Below, one piece after another: positions 15,349 to 23,388 of a stretch of 64,000 nt of DNA. The DNA is from JAURVT01 sp049059935. GTDB lineage: Bacteria; Actinomycetota; Actinomycetes; Propionibacteriales; Nocardioidaceae. The DNA lies in contig NZ_JBMGQR010000002.1 in assembly GCF_049059935.1 (NCBI RefSeq), positions 62,001 through 126,000 of the forward strand. The letters are read 5' to 3'. Under the pieces are notes generated by a model. It searched no databases. It was given only the letters and a program-made list of their open reading frames with translations, and was not told where the DNA came from. How positions within the stretch are numbered: the first letter of the stretch is position 1; each line of letters opens with the position of its first letter. The position numbers and the translations under genes are program-made.

Positions 15349-17100
15349 ATGCCTCAGCTGCGTCTCGCCCTCGCCCAGGTGAACACCCGCGTGGGCGACC
15401 TCGCCGGGAACGCCGAGATCGTCGTCGAGCGGTGCCGCCAGGCGCACCAGGCGGGAGCGCACCTCGTCGTCTTCCCCGAGATGGCGCTCACCGGGTACCC
15501 GATCGAGGACCTCGCCATGCGCGCCACGATCATCCGCGCCTCGCAGGAGACGGCCGTCGCGGTCGCCGCCCGTCTGGCCGAGGAGGGCATGGGCGACCTC
15601 GTCGCCGTCGTGGGCTTCCTCGACCGCGACGACGAGATGGCCGACGCGCCGGGCGTCCCCAAGAACGCGCCGCTCAACTCGGTCGCGGTCATGCACGGCG
15701 GACGGATCGTCGCGCGGCAGGCCAAGCACCACCTGTGGAACTACGGCGTGGGCGACGAGATCCGCAACTTCGTCCCCGGCCACACGATCAACGTCGTGCA
15801 GGTGCACGGCGTCGACGTCGCGATCGCGATCTGCGAGGACCTGTGGCGCGACGGCCCGTCGGCCGCCGCCAAGGCCGCCGACGCGGCGCTGCTCGTCGTC
15901 CCCAACGGGTCGCCGTACGAGGCCGACAAGGACGACGTCCGGCTCGACCTGTGCGCGCGGCGCGCGGTCGAGGGCTCCTGCGCGCTGGCGTACGTCAACC
16001 TCGTGGGCGGTCAGGACGAGCTGGTCTTCGACGGCGACTCGATCGTCGTCGACGCCGAGGGTCGGCTGGTCGCGCGGTCGCGCCAGTTCGTCGAGGAGCT
16101 GGTGCTCGCCGACCTCGACCTCCCCGCCGCCACCCCGACGATGCCCGGCGCCGACGAGCGCTTCGGCGGTCTGCGCATCCAGCGCACCATCGTCTCGTCC
16201 GAGCCGGTGCCGGCGTACGAGCCGCAGGCCCAGGAGGTCGTCCCCCGCCTGGACTCGCTGGCCGAGCGGTGGCACGCCCTGGTCCTCGGCCTGCGCGACT
16301 ACGTCGAGAAGAACGGCTTCCGCAGCGTGCTGATGGGCCTGTCGGGCGGCATCGACTCCACGCTCGTCGGCGCGATCGCCGTCGACGCGCTGGGGGCCGA
16401 CCGGGTGTTCGGCGTCTCCAACCCGAGCGACTGGTCCACCGAGCACTCCCGCACCGACGCCGCCGAGCTCGCCCGCCGCACGGGGCTGACGCTCGACACC
16501 GTGCCGATCGCGCCCATCTTCGACGCCTACCAGTCGGCGCTGCACGTCGACGGCCTGGCCGAGGAGAACCTCCAGGCGCGCGTGCGCGCGGTGATCTGGA
16601 TGGCGCTGTCGAACCAGCACGGGCACCTGGTGCTGGCGTGCGGCAACAAGTCCGAGCTCGCCACCGGCTACTCCACCATCTACGGCGACGCCGTCGGCGG
16701 CTACGCCCCGATCAAGGACGTCCCCAAGACCCTGGTCTGGGAGCTGTCGCGCTGGCGCAACGCCGAGGCCGAGCGTCGCGGCGAGACCCCGCCCATCCCC
16801 GAGAACGCGATCAGCAAGCCCCCGTCGGCCGAGCTGCGCCCCGGCCAGCTCGACTCGGACTCGCTGCCCGAGTACGACCTGCTCGACGGCGTGCTCGACG
16901 CGTACGTCGAGCGGGGGCTCGGCGCGGAGGACGTCGTCGCCGAGGGCTTCGACCGCGAGCTCGTGCAGCGCGTCGTCACGCTGGTGGACCGTGCCGAGTA
17001 CAAGCGCCGTCAGTACCCGCCGGGCCCCAAGATCTCGCGCCGCAACTTCGGCCGCGACCGCCGCGTCCCCATCACCAACGCCTGGCGCGAGCAGCAGTAG
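15349..17100 (+). CDS. nadE: Glutamine-dependent NAD+ synthetase
   Basis: A 583-residue enzyme that makes NAD+ from nicotinate adenine dinucleotide, using ammonia released from glutamine. The N-terminal nitrilase-type glutaminase has the Glu-Lys-Cys triad in VVFPEMALTGYP, AKHHLWNYG and AICEDLWRDG. The C-terminal synthetase has the PP-loop SGGIDSTLVGAIAV and the ACGNKSELATGYSTIYGD block. The frame is open far upstream, but the ATG at 15349 fits the conserved N-terminus (PQLRLALAQVN). It is divergent from glnA2 and probably leaderless. Shorter than the roughly 680-residue mycobacterial enzyme, it is similar to the shorter bacterial class. A 12-bp-arm hairpin follows the stop. Confidence 0.95.
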   Translation: MPQLRLALAQVNTRVGDLAGNAEIVVERCRQAHQAGAHLVVFPEMALTGYPIEDLAMRATIIRASQETAVAVAARLAEEGMGDLVAVVGFLDRDDEMADAPGVPKNAPLNSVAVMHGGRIVARQAKHHLWNYGVGDEIRNFVPGHTINVVQVHGVDVAIAICEDLWRDGPSAAAKAADAALLVVPNGSPYEADKDDVRLDLCARRAVEGSCALAYVNLVGGQDELVFDGDSIVVDAEGRLVARSRQFVEELVLADLDLPAATPTMPGADERFGGLRIQRTIVSSEPVPAYEPQAQEVVPRLDSLAERWHALVLGLRDYVEKNGFRSVLMGLSGGIDSTLVGAIAVDALGADRVFGVSNPSDWSTEHSRTDAAELARRTGLTLDTVPIAPIFDAYQSALHVDGLAEENLQARVRAVIWMALSNQHGHLVLACGNKSELATGYSTIYGDAVGGYAPIKDVPKTLVWELSRWRNAEAERRGETPPIPENAISKPPSAELRPGQLDSDSLPEYDLLDGVLDAYVERGLGAEDVVAEGFDRELVQRVVTLVDRAEYKRRQYPPGPKISRRNFGRDRRVPITNAWREQQ

Positions 17101-17370
17101 CCCGGCAGGGGCTCACCCACCACTATCCGGCCGTGGGTGGTGGGTGAGCCACCGCGGGTGGTGGGTGACGCACCGTCGCCGCCAGTGGCTGGCGCGGAGG
17201 TCGGGAGAGGCGCAGCGAGGACGCGCGTGGTCCTCGATGCGCTCTGGTCCCAGCCGGCGGTGGCGGACCCACGACGCACGGTGCCGCACCCACGACTGAC
17301 CGCCGAGAAGTGGTGGGTCAGGCACCGCCGAGGACTGACGGCGGTGGTTGGGACACCGCCGGGGCGGGGG
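17101..17370. repeat. Non-coding palindromic repeat region (TGGTGGGTGA family)
   Basis: No convincing gene. CTCACCCACCAC (17112-17123) and GTGGTGGGTGAG (17137-17148) form a perfect 12-bp inverted repeat with a 13-nt loop directly after nadE and may act as its terminator. Diverged copies of the right arm follow (GGTGGTGGGTGACGCACC near 17155, AGTGGTGGGTCAGGCACC near 17309). The same 12-13-12 element recurs at 30570-30606 and 31107-31143, so it is a dispersed repeat of this genome. Confidence 0.7.
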
Positions 17371-17760
17371 TCAGGAGTAGTGGAGCAGGCGGGGTGCGCG
17401 GGCGTGCTCGGCCAGCTGCTGCAGGCCGCGGACGATGCCGCCGGCGAGGTCGTCGGCCAGGAACGAGCCCTGCATGCCCAGGGCGGCGAGGGCGACAGCA
17501 CCGTCGCCGAGGACGCGGCGCACCGCGGTGCCGGTGACGATCTCGAGCGCGCGGGCGTCGGGGTCGACCAGGACCAGCACCGCGTTGGCGGGGTCGGCCA
17601 TGGCCGCGTGCTGGCGCTCGGCGGTGGCACGGGGCGAGTCGCCGCCGTGGCCGATGACCACGCCGAAGCTGCGGCCGCTGACCTGCTCGGCCTCCTGCAC
17701 GGCGTAACGCACCAGCCGGCGCTGCGCCTCGGTCAGCTCACCACGTGGCACTGGCACCAC
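17371..17760 (-). CDS. DUF5130/TPM-domain-like protein
   Basis: A 129-residue protein with a predicted TPM-like fold. GRSFGVVIGHGGDSPRATAERQHAAMADPANAVLVLVDP is the recognisable region (here given as positions about 29-68), followed by ALEIVTGTAVRR and a helical C-terminal end. It has no signal peptide. The GTG at 17760 overlaps the preceding gene on the same strand by 23 bases, so the two are probably co-expressed. Function is unknown; related TPM proteins are linked to membrane protein maintenance. Assignment to DUF5130 is by pattern memory and is moderate. Confidence 0.72.
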   Translation of the reverse strand: MVPVPRGELTEAQRRLVRYAVQEAEQVSGRSFGVVIGHGGDSPRATAERQHAAMADPANAVLVLVDPDARALEIVTGTAVRRVLGDGAVALAALGMQGSFLADDLAGGIVRGLQQLAEHARAPRLLHYS

Positions 17761-18097
17761 CGGTGGAGCCCGCGCGCGCGTCGGTGCCCTCGTCGCGCTG
17801 CTCGGCGGCCCCGACCTCGCCGAAGCGCTGCTCGCTGGGCTCGAGCTCCTGGCCGAGGTTGGGGCGCGGATAGGTCTTGTGCTTGCCGATCAGGCCGAGC
17901 ATGCCGATGAGCACGAACAGCACGATGGGCACCGCCACGAAGACGATGACCACGTAGAGCGTCGAGAGGTTCTCGCCCGCGGCCCACGTGGTGGGCTCGT
18001 CGGCCGACGCGAGGGCCGGCAGCGCGACCACCTGCGTGGCGACGGCGGCCGCGACAGCGGCGGGGACGGTCCAGCGGGGCTTCGTCGAGGGCCTCAT
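17738..18097 (-). CDS. Small membrane protein, hypothetical
   Basis: A 119-residue protein that I do not recognise. Residues 1-32 look like a signal peptide (basic start, Ala/Val-rich core, ALASA end). A second hydrophobic segment (YVVIVFVAVPIVLFVLIGML) spans about residues 48-68. A polar, acidic and disordered tail follows, with the short motif KTYPRPNLGQ. It is probably anchored in the membrane with the tail in the cytoplasm. It overlaps the downstream DUF5130-like gene and is divergent from the amidase gene with 41 bp between them. Confidence 0.75.
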   Translation of the reverse strand: MRPSTKPRWTVPAAVAAAVATQVVALPALASADEPTTWAAGENLSTLYVVIVFVAVPIVLFVLIGMLGLIGKHKTYPRPNLGQELEPSEQRFGEVGAAEQRDEGTDARAGSTGGASATW

Positions 18098-18126
18098 GGC
18101 GCCATCATACCGACGGCTCCGCGCCC

Positions 18127-18138
18127 TACGCTGGCCCG
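18127..18138 (+). promoter_or_regulatory. Leaderless promoter -10 element of amidase gene
   Basis: TACGCT at 18127-18132 is followed by six bases and then the amidase ATG, the same geometry as for nadE. No ribosome-binding site is present upstream of the ATG. Confidence 0.55.
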
Positions 18139-19575
18139 ATGGCCGACCTGCACGAGCTCGACGCCCACGCCCTCGCCGCCGCCTACCGCCGCGGCGACAC
18201 CACCCCCACCGAGGTGGTCGACCACCTCCTCGAGCGGGTCGGTCGGCTCGACGCCGCGGTCGGTGCGTTCGTCACCGTCACCGCCGACGACGCACGCCGT
18301 CGTGCCGCCGAGGCCACCGCCGCGTTCGCGGGCGACCACGACGACCTCGCGCCGCTGCTCGGCGTGCCCACCGCGATCAAGGACCTCAACCTGACGGCCG
18401 GCGTGCGCACCACCTTCGGCTCGGCCGTCATGCGCGACCACGTGCCGAGGTTCTCCGACGCCGTCGTGACCAACCTCGAGGCCGCCGGCCTGATCAGCCT
18501 GGGCAAGACGAACACGCCCGAGTTCGGCAGCCCCTGCTACACCGAGCCCGACGTCGCCCCGCCCGCGCGCACCCCGTACGACCTGACGCGCAGCGCCGGC
18601 GGGTCCTCCGGCGGGGCGGGCGCCGCGGTCGCGGCCGGGCTCGTCCCCCTCGCGCACGGCTCGGACGGCGGCGGCTCGATCCGCATCCCGGCGAGCGTCT
18701 GCGGCCTCGTCGGGCTCAAGCCCAGCCGCGGGCGCATCTCCCGCGCCCCCGTCTACGGCGACGTCACGGGCCTGTCGACGTCGGGCTCGCTCGCCCGCAC
18801 CGTCCGCGACGCCGCGGTGCTCCTCGACGTCATGGCGGCCCGCGTGCCCGGCGAGGCGCTGCGCGCGGCCCCCACGCCCGACGGCGCGAGCTGGCGCGCG
18901 TGGTGCGACCGCGACCCCGGCCGGCTGCGGATCGCCCGCTTCGTCGCGCCCGTGATCGCCGACGTCGAGGTCGACGCGCAGGTCGTCGCGGCGTGGGAGG
19001 AGGCCTCGCGCCTGCTCGAGGGCCTCGGCCACGAGCTCGTCGACGTCGACCCGCCGCTCGCCCCCACCACCGTGCCCGCGTTCGAGACCGTCTGGGCCGT
19101 GAGCGCCACGATGTCGCCGGTGCCGCCGGAGGCCGAGACGCAGCTGCGTCCGCTGAGCCGGTGGCTCCGCGAGCGCGGACGGGCCGCGTCGGCCACCGAC
19201 CTCGCCCAGGCCCTGCTCGCGATGGGCCAGGCGGGTGCGCGTGCCGTCGCCGCGATGGACCCGTTCGACGCCGTGCTCACGCCGACGCTCGGGCAGCTGC
19301 CCGCGCCCGTCGGCGGCATCCGCGACGACGCCGACCCCGAAGCCGACTTCGCGGCGCAGAAGGCCTTCACCCCCTACACGGCGGCGTGGAACGTCACGGG
19401 CATGCCGGCGGTGTCGCTGCCGACGGCGTGGTCGACCGAGGGCCTGCCCATCGGCACCATGCTGGCCGGCCGCCCCGGCGAGGAGCACGTGCTCTGCGCG
19501 CTGGCCGCGCAGGTCGAGGACGCCTGCTCGACGACGCCCGGCGACTGGTCGCGCCCGGCGATGAGCCTGCCGTGA
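18139..19575 (+). CDS. Amidase (amidase-signature family)
   Basis: A 478-residue amidase-signature hydrolase that cleaves carboxamide bonds. The Ser-cisSer-Lys triad is visible: Lys in VPTAIKDLN near residue 80, the cis-Ser region in SAGGSSGGAGAAVAAG near 155, and the nucleophile loop GSDGGGSIRIPAS near 175. Length matches the family. The substrate is unknown; it is not part of a gatCAB cluster, so a tRNA amidotransferase role is unlikely. The downstream acetyltransferase gene overlaps its stop codon (GTGA). Confidence 0.9.
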   Translation: MADLHELDAHALAAAYRRGDTTPTEVVDHLLERVGRLDAAVGAFVTVTADDARRRAAEATAAFAGDHDDLAPLLGVPTAIKDLNLTAGVRTTFGSAVMRDHVPRFSDAVVTNLEAAGLISLGKTNTPEFGSPCYTEPDVAPPARTPYDLTRSAGGSSGGAGAAVAAGLVPLAHGSDGGGSIRIPASVCGLVGLKPSRGRISRAPVYGDVTGLSTSGSLARTVRDAAVLLDVMAARVPGEALRAAPTPDGASWRAWCDRDPGRLRIARFVAPVIADVEVDAQVVAAWEEASRLLEGLGHELVDVDPPLAPTTVPAFETVWAVSATMSPVPPEAETQLRPLSRWLRERGRAASATDLAQALLAMGQAGARAVAAMDPFDAVLTPTLGQLPAPVGGIRDDADPEADFAAQKAFTPYTAAWNVTGMPAVSLPTAWSTEGLPIGTMLAGRPGEEHVLCALAAQVEDACSTTPGDWSRPAMSLP

Positions 19576-20138
19576 GCCGTCACGTCGACACCGTCCTGCT
19601 GGCCGACGGCGACCTCACCATCGAGGCCTGGACCGTGCACCGCGTCGCCGCGGTCGCTCCGTGGCTGGAGGCCGGGCACGAGTGGAAGCGCTGGGACGCG
19701 CCCTACCTGCCCGCCCCGACCCAGCAGCAGCGCGCGGCGCTCGTCACCGCGCTCACCGTCGACCCCTGGCAGCGCGACCCACGGTCGGACCGTCCGATGC
19801 GCCTGCCGGTCTGCCTCGACGGACGGGCCGTCGGGACGGTGTCGTGGCACTGGGAGGACCCGGTCTCGGGCTGGGCGCGGGTGGGGATCGTCCTGCACGA
19901 CCCGTCCACCTGGGGCGCCGGCACGGGGACGCGGGCCCTGCGGCTGTGGGCGTCCTGGCTGCACGGGCAGCCCGACGTGCACCGCCTCGACCTCGTCACC
20001 TGGGGCGGGCACGAGGCGATGCTGACGGTGGCCCGCCGGTGCGGGTTCACGCAGGAGGCGCGGCTCGTCGGGGCCCGGCTCGTCGACGGCGTCCGCCAGG
20101 ACTCCGTCGTGCTCGCCGTGCCCGGACCGACCGTGTGA
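19572..20138 (+). CDS. GNAT-family N-acetyltransferase
   Basis: A 188-residue protein of the RimJ/RimL-type GNAT group, which transfers an acetyl group from acetyl-CoA. The acetyl-CoA loop appears as WGAGTGTRALRLWASW near residues 115-130, followed by HRLDLVTWGGHEAMLTVARRCGF, the usual beta5/helix4 region where the conserved Asn is replaced by His/Glu. The GTG at 19572 overlaps the amidase stop, which indicates translational coupling. The acceptor substrate is unknown. Confidence 0.82.
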   Translation: MSRHVDTVLLADGDLTIEAWTVHRVAAVAPWLEAGHEWKRWDAPYLPAPTQQQRAALVTALTVDPWQRDPRSDRPMRLPVCLDGRAVGTVSWHWEDPVSGWARVGIVLHDPSTWGAGTGTRALRLWASWLHGQPDVHRLDLVTWGGHEAMLTVARRCGFTQEARLVGARLVDGVRQDSVVLAVPGPTV

Positions 20139-20184
20139 CTCGACGCTCCTTGCCCCGTCCGCGTCGTCCGTTACGGTCGGGGAC

Positions 20185-21279
20185 GTGTCGCCTCTCCACG
20201 CCGCCCTGACGTCCGCCCTGCCAACCGAGGCCACCGCCACCGACTCGGCCCGGTGCTGGGACGACAGCACCAACGACGTCTGCCGTCTGGTCTACGGCTG
20301 GACCAACCAGAACGGCACGGCCGCCGAGGTCGCCGACTGGGTGGTCGCCAAGCCGGCCGCCATCGTCGGACTGCTGTTCCTCGGCTGGCTGCTGCGCCTG
20401 CTCCTGCACCGTGTCATCGACCGGGTCACCCAGAAGGCCGCCTCGGGCACGGTGCCGGGCATGCTCCAGAACGGCAAGGCCGACCGCATCCTCGGCGAGA
20501 CCCACGCCATCGCGATGCAGCGCCGTCAGCAGCGCGCCAGCTCGATGGGGTCGCTGCTCAAGAACATCGTCACGATCGTGCTCGCGGTGATCGTCGCGTT
20601 CATGGTGATCGCCCAGCTGGGCTACAACATCGCGCCGCTCATCGCGAGCGCCGGCATCATCGGCGTCGCGCTCGGCTTCGGCGCCCAGAGCCTGGTCAAG
20701 GACTTCCTGTCCGGCATCTTCATGATCCTCGAGGACCAGTACGGCGTCGGCGACTCGGTCGACCTCGGCGAGGCCATCGGCACCGTCGAGGCGGTCGGCC
20801 TGCGCGTCACCCGGGTGCGCGACGTCAACGGCACGGTCTGGTACGTCCGCAACGGCGAGATCCTGCGCGTCGGCAACCAGAGCCAGAACTGGGCCCAGAC
20901 GGTCCTCGACATCCCCGTCGCCTACCAGGAGGACCTCACGCGGGTCCGCGCCGTGCTGCAGTCGGTCGCCCACGAGATGTGGGACGACGAGGACCACCGC
21001 GGCGACATCATCGAGGAGCCCGACGTCTGGGGCGTCGAGCGCTGGGACGCCGACGCCGTCGTCGTCCGCGTCGTGCTCAAGACCGCACCGCTGCGCCAGT
21101 GGGCCGTGGCCCGCGAGATGCGCGAGCGGATCAAGGACCGCTTCGACGCGGAGGGCATCGTCATCCCCGCGGCCGAGCGCGTGAAGTGGATGCGCCACGC
21201 CGCCGGCGCCGACACGCTGCTCGGCGAGAGCACTCCCCCCGCACCCGACGCCGCCGGCCCTGGGACGATGGGCACGTGA
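20185..21279 (+). CDS. Mechanosensitive ion channel (MscS family)
   Basis: A 364-residue MscS-type channel that releases solutes on hypo-osmotic shock. Hydrophobic helices lie near residues 50-75 and 130-165. The pore helix region is ASAGIIGVALGFGAQSLVKDFLSGIFMILEDQYGVGD, spanning about 155-190, the family hallmark. A cytoplasmic beta/alpha domain follows (VRNGEILRVGNQSQNW). A -10-like TACGGT at 20172-20177 ends seven bases before the GTG, so the mRNA may be leaderless. The stop overlaps the truncated haemoglobin start. Confidence 0.92.
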   Translation: MSPLHAALTSALPTEATATDSARCWDDSTNDVCRLVYGWTNQNGTAAEVADWVVAKPAAIVGLLFLGWLLRLLLHRVIDRVTQKAASGTVPGMLQNGKADRILGETHAIAMQRRQQRASSMGSLLKNIVTIVLAVIVAFMVIAQLGYNIAPLIASAGIIGVALGFGAQSLVKDFLSGIFMILEDQYGVGDSVDLGEAIGTVEAVGLRVTRVRDVNGTVWYVRNGEILRVGNQSQNWAQTVLDIPVAYQEDLTRVRAVLQSVAHEMWDDEDHRGDIIEEPDVWGVERWDADAVVVRVVLKTAPLRQWAVAREMRERIKDRFDAEGIVIPAAERVKWMRHAAGADTLLGESTPPAPDAAGPGTMGT

Positions 21280-21677
21280 CCGACACCCAGCCCGAGGGGC
21301 AGACGTTCTACGACGCGATCGGCGGCCACGACACGATCGCGCTCATCGTGCACGTCTTCTACCAGGGCGTCGCCACCGACGACGTCCTGCGCCCGCTCTA
21401 CCCCGAGCAGGACCTCGGCCCCGCCGAGGACCGCTTCCGCGGGTTCCTCGAGCAGTACTGGGGCGGCCCCACCACCTACTCCCAGGAGCGCGGCCACCCG
21501 CGGCTGCGCATGCGTCACGCGCCGTTCGCCGTGACGCCCACGGCGCGCGACCGCTGGCTCGTCCACTTCCGCGCCGGCCTCGACGCCGCCGCCCTGCCCC
21601 CCGAGCTCGACCGGCAGTTCTGGGAGTACGTCACCCACGCTGCCACCTTCATGGTCAACACCCACGAGGAGCTCTGA
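21276..21677 (+). CDS. Truncated haemoglobin, group II-like
   Basis: A 133-residue single-domain globin of the 2-on-2 type. FYDAIGGHDTIALIVHVFY starts helix B, the RLRMRHAPF segment supplies the proximal haem histidine, and the Trp in RDRWLVHF fits the group II TrpG8 position. Such proteins bind O2 or NO and, in mycobacteria (GlbO), support aerobic metabolism. The GTG at 21276 overlaps the MscS stop by four bases. It is convergent with the thioesterase pair, leaving only 6 bp between the stops. Confidence 0.9.
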   Translation: MTDTQPEGQTFYDAIGGHDTIALIVHVFYQGVATDDVLRPLYPEQDLGPAEDRFRGFLEQYWGGPTTYSQERGHPRLRMRHAPFAVTPTARDRWLVHFRAGLDAAALPPELDRQFWEYVTHAATFMVNTHEEL

Positions 21678-21683
21678 GACCGC

Positions 21684-22091
21684 TCAGCTGAGCTGGCTCT
21701 CCAGGTACTCGCGCTCGGCGGCGTCGAACTCCCGCGACCGCTGGGTGGCGGCGTCGAACGCGACGAGGACGGCCGTGGCGCTGGCCAGCAGGGGCGAGCC
21801 GTCGGCCTCCTGGTCGACGATCCGCGACGTGAGGTCGAACGAGCGTCCGCCGAGGCGGAGCACGCTGGTGTGGACGTGGTACGGACGCTGGCGGAAGAAG
21901 ATCGGCCGCTTGTAGTCCACCGCCACGCGGGCGACGACGAGCGAGCGGCCGCCGGCCGCGCGCACCAGCTCGTCCAGGTAGTTGATCCGCGACTCCTGGA
22001 AGTACTCGAAGTACTTGACGTTGTTGACGTGCCCGTAGGCGTCGACGTCGGACCAGCGCACGTGCAGGTCGTACCGGTGCTCGCCGCTCAT
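21684..22091 (-). CDS. Acyl-CoA thioesterase (4HBT hot-dog family)
   Basis: A 135-residue hot-dog thioesterase. The VRWSDVDAYGHVNNVKYFEYFQESR stretch around residues 11-35 holds the catalytic Asp of 4-hydroxybenzoyl-CoA-thioesterase-like enzymes. A beta-rich core (VAVDYKRPIFFRQ) follows. It overlaps the upstream thioesterase gene by four bases (ATGA), so the two paralogues are probably translated together and may form homo- or hetero-oligomers. Substrate chain length is unknown. Confidence 0.88.
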   Translation of the reverse strand: MSGEHRYDLHVRWSDVDAYGHVNNVKYFEYFQESRINYLDELVRAAGGRSLVVARVAVDYKRPIFFRQRPYHVHTSVLRLGGRSFDLTSRIVDQEADGSPLLASATAVLVAFDAATQRSREFDAAEREYLESQLS

Positions 22092-22513
22092 GCGACCGGC
22101 TCCTCGAGGTAGCGGGTGAGGAACTCGCGCTCGTCGTCGGTGATCCGGCGCGGACGCTCCTCGGCGAACAGGAACGGCGTCAGGTCGCTCCACGCCCGGG
22201 TGTAGACGACGCGCTCGCCGTCCACCTCGTCGACGATCTCGTACGCGAGCGTGAACGAGGCGGCCCGGACGCGGCTGACCCACATCTCGATGCGGATGGG
22301 GGCGGCGCGGAGCATCAGCGGCCGCACGAACTCGATGTCGTTGCGGGCCACCACCAGCCCCTCGGCGCGCGGCTCGGTGGACGGCGGCCCCTCGTGGAGC
22401 GCGAACATGTCGACCCGCGCCTCCTGGAGGTAGTCGACGTAGGTGACGTTGTTGACGTGCCCGAGCACGTCCATGTCGGCCCAGCGCATCGGGCACTCGT
22501 AGACGTGGCGCAC
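22088..22513 (-). CDS. Acyl-CoA thioesterase (4HBT hot-dog family), second copy
   Basis: A 141-residue paralogue of the neighbouring thioesterase. It shows PMRWADMDVLGHVNNVTYVDYLQEAR with the same catalytic Asp position, and NDIEFVRPLMLRA for the core strand. It is the first gene of the two-gene unit. It is divergent from the SDR gene at 22628, and the 114-bp gap contains a perfect palindromic operator at 22579. It may therefore be in the same local fatty-acid regulon. The substrate is unknown. Confidence 0.88.
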   Translation of the reverse strand: MRHVYECPMRWADMDVLGHVNNVTYVDYLQEARVDMFALHEGPPSTEPRAEGLVVARNDIEFVRPLMLRAAPIRIEMWVSRVRAASFTLAYEIVDEVDGERVVYTRAWSDLTPFLFAEERPRRITDDEREFLTRYLEEPVA

Positions 22514-22578
22514 GCGGCTGATCCTGCCACGGTCGGCGCACGGGCCCTGCCCGCGTCCGCCCGGGATGCGCTACCGTG

Positions 22579-22594
22579 CTAAGCGAGCGCTTAG
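22579..22594. promoter_or_regulatory. TetR-type operator (fatty-acid block, site 1)
   Basis: CTAAGC-GAGC-GCTTAG is a perfect inverted repeat between the divergent thioesterase and SDR genes. A near-identical site, CTGAGC-GCTT-GCTTAG, lies at 28553 in front of the thiolase operon and the local TetR gene. The shared site implies one repressor for both ends of the block. Confidence 0.7.
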
Positions 22595-22627
22595 TCAGCG
22601 CACCGCCGACCCTCGAGGAGTGCAGAC

Positions 22628-23386
22628 GTGTCCGACCAGCCCCGTACCGCCATCGTCACCGGTGCCGCCCGCGGCATCGGTGCCGCCATCGCCGCGCGAC
22701 TGGCCGCCGACGGCCACGGCGTCGGCGTGCTCGACCTCGACGAGGCCGCCTGCGCGGGCACCGTCGAGACGATCACCGCCGCCGGCGGCAAGGCCCTCGC
22801 GGTCGGCGTCGACGTCGCCGACGAGCAGGCCGCCGCGGCAGCCGTCGAGAAGGTCGCCACCGAGCTCGGCGCGCCGACGATCCTGGTCAACAACGCCGGC
22901 ATCACCCGCGACAACCTGCTGTTCAAGATGCCCGTCGACGACTGGGACGCGGTGATGAACGTCCACCTGCGTGGCGCGTTCCTGATGACGCGGGCCGCGC
23001 AGAAGCACATGACCGAAGCCGGCTTCGGCCGCGTGGTCAACCTGTCGAGCACCTCGGCGCTGGGCAACCGCGGCCAGGTCAACTACTCGGCCGCCAAGGC
23101 CGGCATGCAGGGCTTCACCAAGACCCTCGCCATCGAGCTGGGCAAGTTCGGCGTCACCGCCAACGCGATCGCCCCCGGGTTCATCGAGACCGACATGACC
23201 GCCGCCACCGCCGAGCGCCTGGGCGTCGACTTCGAGGACTTCAAGAAGTTCAACGCCGACCAGATCCCGGTCAAGCGCACCGGCAAGCCCGAGGACATCG
23301 CGCACACCGTCTCGTTCCTGACCAGCGAGGGCTCGGGCTTCGTGTCCGGCCAGGTCATCTACGTGGCCGGCGGACCGAGGGACTGA
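22628..23386 (+). CDS. 3-oxoacyl-(ACP/CoA) reductase-like short-chain dehydrogenase
   Basis: A 252-residue classical SDR, FabG-like. Motifs are VTGAARGIGAAIAARL (TGxxxGIG cofactor loop), LVNNAGITRDNLLFKM, VNLSSTSALG with the active-site Ser, and YSAAKAG with the Tyr-Lys pair. The GTG at 22628 follows GAGGAG. It heads a three-gene unit with a phosphotransferase and an acyl-CoA dehydrogenase, which suggests acyl-CoA catabolism (reducing or oxidising a 3-oxo/3-hydroxyacyl-CoA) rather than primary fatty-acid synthesis. It is preceded by the operator at 22579. Confidence 0.9.
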   Translation: MSDQPRTAIVTGAARGIGAAIAARLAADGHGVGVLDLDEAACAGTVETITAAGGKALAVGVDVADEQAAAAAVEKVATELGAPTILVNNAGITRDNLLFKMPVDDWDAVMNVHLRGAFLMTRAAQKHMTEAGFGRVVNLSSTSALGNRGQVNYSAAKAGMQGFTKTLAIELGKFGVTANAIAPGFIETDMTAATAERLGVDFEDFKKFNADQIPVKRTGKPEDIAHTVSFLTSEGSGFVSGQVIYVAGGPRD

Positions 23387-23388
23387 GC

